NCBI GenBank assembly: GCA_001599935.1
Contig: BCIJ01000005.1
Coordinates: 62,001-126,000, forward strand
DNA: 64,000 nt
Direction: 5' to 3'
Origin: Holtermannia corniformis
Taxonomy: Eukaryota > Basidiomycota > Tremellomycetes > Holtermanniales
Shown here piece after piece: positions 61,008 through 64,000 of this stretch. Position numbers and translations under genes: made by a program. The notes under the pieces are model-generated. The model made no database searches and was not told the origin of the DNA. It saw nothing but the letters and a program-made list of their open reading frames with translations. The first letter of the stretch is position 1. Each line of letters opens with the position of its first letter.

Positions 61008-62549
61008 ATGCAGTCGTACTATGGCGCAGGCCCGTACGCTGGGATGATGGGACCGCAGCAGGCCATGATGGCCGGCGGCCAGGGCTATGGCTATCCGCAG
61101 GGGCGCGGCCAGGCGTATCAGCCGCAGACGCTGGTGCGTGACTACGGTCGATACAGCACGACGGTTGACCGTCGCACGATAGGGGTACGAGTACCAGCTT
61201 CCATCTCAGCAGTATTCCGCACAGCCAAGTTGGGGTGCTTGGGACTTGGTCTGTCGCCACCGCCCCTGACTCTCGCATCAGTATGCTGATCTACCTTATC
61301 ACGGCAGGCAAACGCACAATACGGCGGCAGCAGGCTTGAGCGTGGCTTCTTTGACAACATTGTCCGTGCGGTGCCCTCGACCCCTATCGGATCTCACTGA
61401 CGCGATCCGACACTAGATCTCGGGCTTGTCAAGCTTCTTTGGCGCACGGCACTTGTCTGAATCGGCCGCGCATGAAGCTCACCGTCGGGTCTACTACCTC
61501 GGCGAGGGGGCCGATGCGGGCACCAAGACGCTCGGAGGCGCGGCCGCGTACCAGGCGTACCTGTGCGTCGGAGGATTTGAAAACCGGCAACACGCTGAGA
61601 TGGAGCAGGATTTGGGACCGTGACCACCACTCTGCGTATCACTCGTATCCGACGAGCGAGAACCGCGAGCGCCTCGTTGGCCTCGCCGTGGCGGAATGTC
61701 AGTCTACGCTTGACCTCGCAGATCATGACGCTGATCGCCCCCGCAGTGTTCAGCCTGTTCGACCGCGTTGAGCCACGGCGCGACAGCCGGTCCCGCCAAG
61801 AGGAAGCAGCCGAGTACGCGGCCGCGACGGCCAAACACCTGTTTGATCGCCACTATGACCTCGCGGCCGGTCGGGACCGCTACTCGGGCAGAGGGTACGA
61901 CGGCGATGACTCTGACGACGAGTATGAGCGGCGTCGGCGCGGGCGCAGGAGTATGGACTATGGGAGGCGTGAGTCGTGTCAGTGTTGGGTCGATGCTGAT
62001 CGTGTCTAGCGATGCGTCCAAGCGCAGCCGATCTGGCCGCAGGAGGCGAACAGGCCATGCCGCCGACGATGCAGCCTGGCATGGGGATGGGCTATCCGCA
62101 GAACCAGATGGGTATGATGCAGGGCCAGATGGGTATGATGCCTGGCCAAATGGGCATGGGCATGCAACCTGGGATGATGCAGCCCGGGATGATGCAGGGC
62201 ATGCAGCCTGGGATGATGGGAGGCATGCAGCCCGGCATGATGGGAGGCATGCAGCCTGGGATGATGGGTATGCAGCCTGGGATGATGGGTGGCATGGGCA
62301 TGGGCATGCAGCCGGGCATGATGCACCCTGGCGGCATGACCATGGGTGAAGCGCAAGCGATGCCGGTCAGTCTCTTTCCACTTTCTCGACCTTGTCACCC
62401 GCTGATGCCCGCAGGGGATGCACCCGTACAGTCTTGGAGCGCAACACGGCGTAGCGTACGGGAACCAGCCGGTCGATTCGATGGGGAACCCGATGATTGT
62501 CGGACAGCACCGGAGCTGGTATGCTGGAAGCCGCCCTGGCGGGTACTGA
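61008..62549 (+). CDS. CipC-like (DUF3759) protein with Met/Gly/Pro/Gln repeat tail
   Basis: About six exons. It starts MQSYYGAGPYAGMMGPQQAM, a Gly/Tyr/Gln/Met-rich region, then GYEYQLPSQQYSAQPSWGAW and LERGFFDNI. The central domain, RRVYYLGEGADAGTKTLGGA, AAYQAYLCVGGFENRQHAEM, NRERLVGLAVAELFSLFDRV and AATAKHLFDRHYD, matches the pattern of DUF3759/CipC proteins (GAAAFEA..., AKEILAG..., H/A-K-H). CipC-type proteins are small, induced by stress or antibiotic in Aspergillus; their function is unknown. After an acidic-basic linker the tail (62030-62360) repeats MQPGMMGG and MMQPG units many times. A last exon ends HRSWYAGSRPGGY, stop 62547-62549. Low-complexity flanks on both sides are unusual for the family. 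Confidence 0.7.
62069..62345 (+). repeat. in-frame MQPGMMGG-type coding repeat
   Basis: Degenerate tandem units around the 24-mer-like theme gGCATGCAGCCTGGGATGAT (encoding GMQPGMM) recur about ten times within the last large exon of the CipC-like gene. The repeat is in frame and could expand or contract without breaking the protein. The opposite strand is also open, which is a consequence of the repeat rather than a second gene. Confidence 0.85.
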
Positions 62550-62746
62550 GCCTGGCGCTGGCTATGGACCGGCTGGAAAGTGTGCAACGGGGTGTTGGGA
62601 TTGGGAACATTACGAGTCTGACATGTCAAGCTGTCCTTGCGCCGTGCTGGAGGACACGGATCCAGCTGCTGTTGATCCCTGAGCCGCAGATTAGGAGCAT
62701 AGTATTCGTGGCATGTCGTGAGATCATACAATAGCGCTGCGAGCGG

Positions 62747-63169
62747 TCATCGCTTGCCAGCGGCCACTACCGAGTTGCGGGTCCTACGCAAAGTGTCAGT
62801 CCGAGCGCAAGTTACTCTAGATCGACGGCGCACAGATTGTCAATGTACACTTGGAGCATCTGATTGTCCTTTGACAGCTTGTCCGTCTCGGCCTCGACTT
62901 GCTTGATGCGGTCCATCAGGCCTGATATCGAGTACATCAGTACGACACGACGACTATCCCAGCCGAGTGCTCGCCTCGCAGACCGCCCTTGAGTCCCGCA
63001 ATGTCCCTAATCGATTACTTCAGCATGAGCCTACGCTCGAGTCTACGCGATCGCACTTTATGATCTTGTCCTTGTCCAGAGCCTCTTTGACCGTCACTTC
63101 TGCGGGGACTTCGACAGCGTTCCCCCACGCTGACGACGCCTGATCCTCGAGTGCGTAGCTGGGTGCCAT
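62747..63169 (-). CDS. short coiled-coil protein, SCOC-like
   Basis: Four exons give a protein of about 86 residues. It starts MAPSYALEDQASSAWGNAVE (ATG at 63169), then VPAEVTVKEALDKDKIIK. After an intron comes DIAGLKG, and after another the coiled coil GLMDRIKQVEAETDKLSKDN and QMLQVYIDNL, ending TRNSVVAAGKR. The stretch ending in ENQ/DNQxLxxYIDNL is the signature of SCOC/short coiled-coil proteins, which bind Arl-type GTPases at the Golgi and take part in autophagy signalling in animals. The open frame extends upstream of the ATG through a splice-acceptor-like sequence, so an additional 5' exon cannot be excluded. The role here is inferred. Confidence 0.65.
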
Positions 63170-63547
63170 GAGTGCTTGGTTGCTGCTACCGAGCTCGAGC
63201 ACCAGTCCATAGTCGATAGCACTGCGCGTTGTCGTGTTTCTCACGGTCCGCTCGTCGTGTGCTGGATTCAACCCCTGTGGGTTGGTATGCTGCGCTCACC
63301 GTCACCTCGGACGCACGATACCAAGCCTATACGCACAGCAGGACAGCTCAGAGGGTACGACAGAGTGTTGGGATCGAAAAAGTAACCCGAGCCAACAGTC
63401 GCAACGGTCTATCACCACCCACGGCTGAGCCAAACACGGTTCACGCACGGTCAGAGCTCATCGATCCAGCTCAACTCGCCGTCCTCGTCCTACCATCCTG
63501 CGCAGCCTGCTTCCATACTGCTCGAAACGACCTATGCTGTACTAGAC
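63170..63547. other. intergenic between two minus-strand genes
   Basis: This 378-bp stretch holds the presumed promoter of the SCOC-like gene and the 3' end of the gene to its right. A gtgagt sequence at the end of the upstream gene (near 63548) leaves open that a further 3' exon lies here. No other feature was seen. Confidence 0.45.
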
Positions 63548-63868
63548 TCACGGCTCCGAGGTAGCGCAGGCCGCAAGACCCTCTACATCATCGACCGCGC
63601 TCTGCATCGCGATGAGCTCAATCTTTGGCAAGAAGCGGTCAACCCAGTCGACCTCGAGCCGCACACGCACGTCCTCGCAGTCCAACACGTCCCCGGTAGA
63701 CCTCGTGAGCACTTCGGTCCCGTATGACCGCTTGGCGCCGTCGACGCGCACTCCAGTCGCTGGACCCAGCAGGCCATCGGCAAACGCATTGTCGGCTACA
63801 GCGGCCGCCAGGCTCATCTCGCCCCCAAACACCAACCCGACGTTGACGGACGATGGCCAGGATATCAA
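63548..63868 (-). CDS. unknown protein, 3' exon (5' part beyond window)
   Basis: An open frame of about 106 codons with good coding character: VNVGLVFGGEMSLAAAVADN, AFADGLLGPATGVRVDGAKR, DVLDCEDVRVRLEVDWVDRF and LPKIELIAMQSAVDDVEGLA, ending ACATSEP. It is probably entered through an acceptor near 63870-63880. Upstream sequence to the window edge contains further possible coding (DAFDVILSLCGSPPGSVDDD) but no joined model could be made. The last codons overlap a gtgagt, so the true 3' end may differ. No family is recognised. Confidence 0.5.
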   Translation of the reverse strand: MISWPSSVNVGLVFGGEMSLAAAVADNAFADGLLGPATGVRVDGAKRSYGTEVLTRSTGDVLDCEDVRVRLEVDWVDRFLPKIELIAMQSAVDDVEGLAACATSEP

Positions 63869-64000
63869 CTACCATGCGTACGGCAGGCGAAAGGAGGCGA
63901 ATCGAGACGCAAGGTCATCGAGGGAACACTATGCTCGCCAGTCGTCGTCGACCGACCCAGGTGGGGAGCCGCAAAGGGACAGGATCACGTCGAATGCGTC

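Noticed and set aside
62006..62731. 241-codon minus-strand open frame rich in His, Arg and Pro.
   Set aside because: It is the antisense shadow of the MQPG repeat and has no independent support.

Overview
The window is nuclear DNA from a filamentous or yeast-like fungus, almost certainly a basidiomycete. Nearly every gene is split by several short introns (mostly about 40-60 nt) with gtgagt/gtcagt-type donors and a conserved CTGAC/CTGAT branch site 10-25 nt before the AG. The recognisable proteins are fungal (Bub2, Msc2, Bpl1, Vps39, Zn2Cys6 regulator, yapsin-like protease). Genes are packed at roughly one per 2.2 kb, with 60-480 bp between most of them. I see no transposon, rRNA, convincing tRNA or CRISPR array. 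The compactness would fit a small Pucciniomycotina-type genome, but that placement is a guess. Exon structures were read by eye; spans run from start codon to stop codon and include introns.

Layout. 1-6.2 kb: 20S proteasome alpha5 (PUP2, minus, cut by the window start), sharing a divergent promoter with an RNF216-like RBR ubiquitin ligase. 6.2-8.9 kb: a gene-poor stretch holding only small orphan reading frames on the minus strand. 9-24.5 kb: MCP1-like mitochondrial membrane protein, COG1, MSC2-type zinc transporter, biotin-protein ligase BPL1, HOPS subunit VPS39 and the mitotic-exit GAP BUB2. 24.6-34 kb: spliceosomal SNU23, an unrecognised coiled-coil protein, ribosomal protein eL20 with a long 5'UTR intron, and a proline/serine-rich protein. 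34-41.3 kb: GPI-anchored aspartic protease, proteasome ATPase RPT6 and pseudouridine synthase PUS1. 41.5-53.7 kb: twin-CX9C protein (CHCHD5/Mix14 type), Zn2Cys6 transcription factor, WDR48/UAF1-like protein and kynurenine 3-monooxygenase. 53.8-64 kb: cullin-1, a mitochondrial-looking unknown protein, spliceosomal CWC15, two small single-pass membrane proteins, a CipC-like (DUF3759) protein with a Met/Gly/Pro/Gln-rich tail, a SCOC-like short coiled-coil protein, and an unfinished unknown gene at the right edge.

Five genes belong to the ubiquitin-proteasome system (PUP2, RBR ligase, RPT6, WDR48, cullin-1), two to the spliceosome (SNU23, CWC15), and three to Golgi/endolysosomal membrane traffic or its ion supply (COG1, VPS39, MSC2). 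They are not an operon; any coordination would come through shared divergent promoters. Three of these promoters carry a TTACGTAA palindrome, one extended to a perfect 18-bp palindrome. The PUP2/RBR promoter carries four CACGTG boxes spaced 19-21 bp apart plus a proteasome-type GGTGGCAAA box.

No clearly new biological system is visible. The best candidates for novelty are the orphan small-ORF region, the CipC-like repeat fusion with its small membrane-protein neighbours, and the promoter motif patterns.
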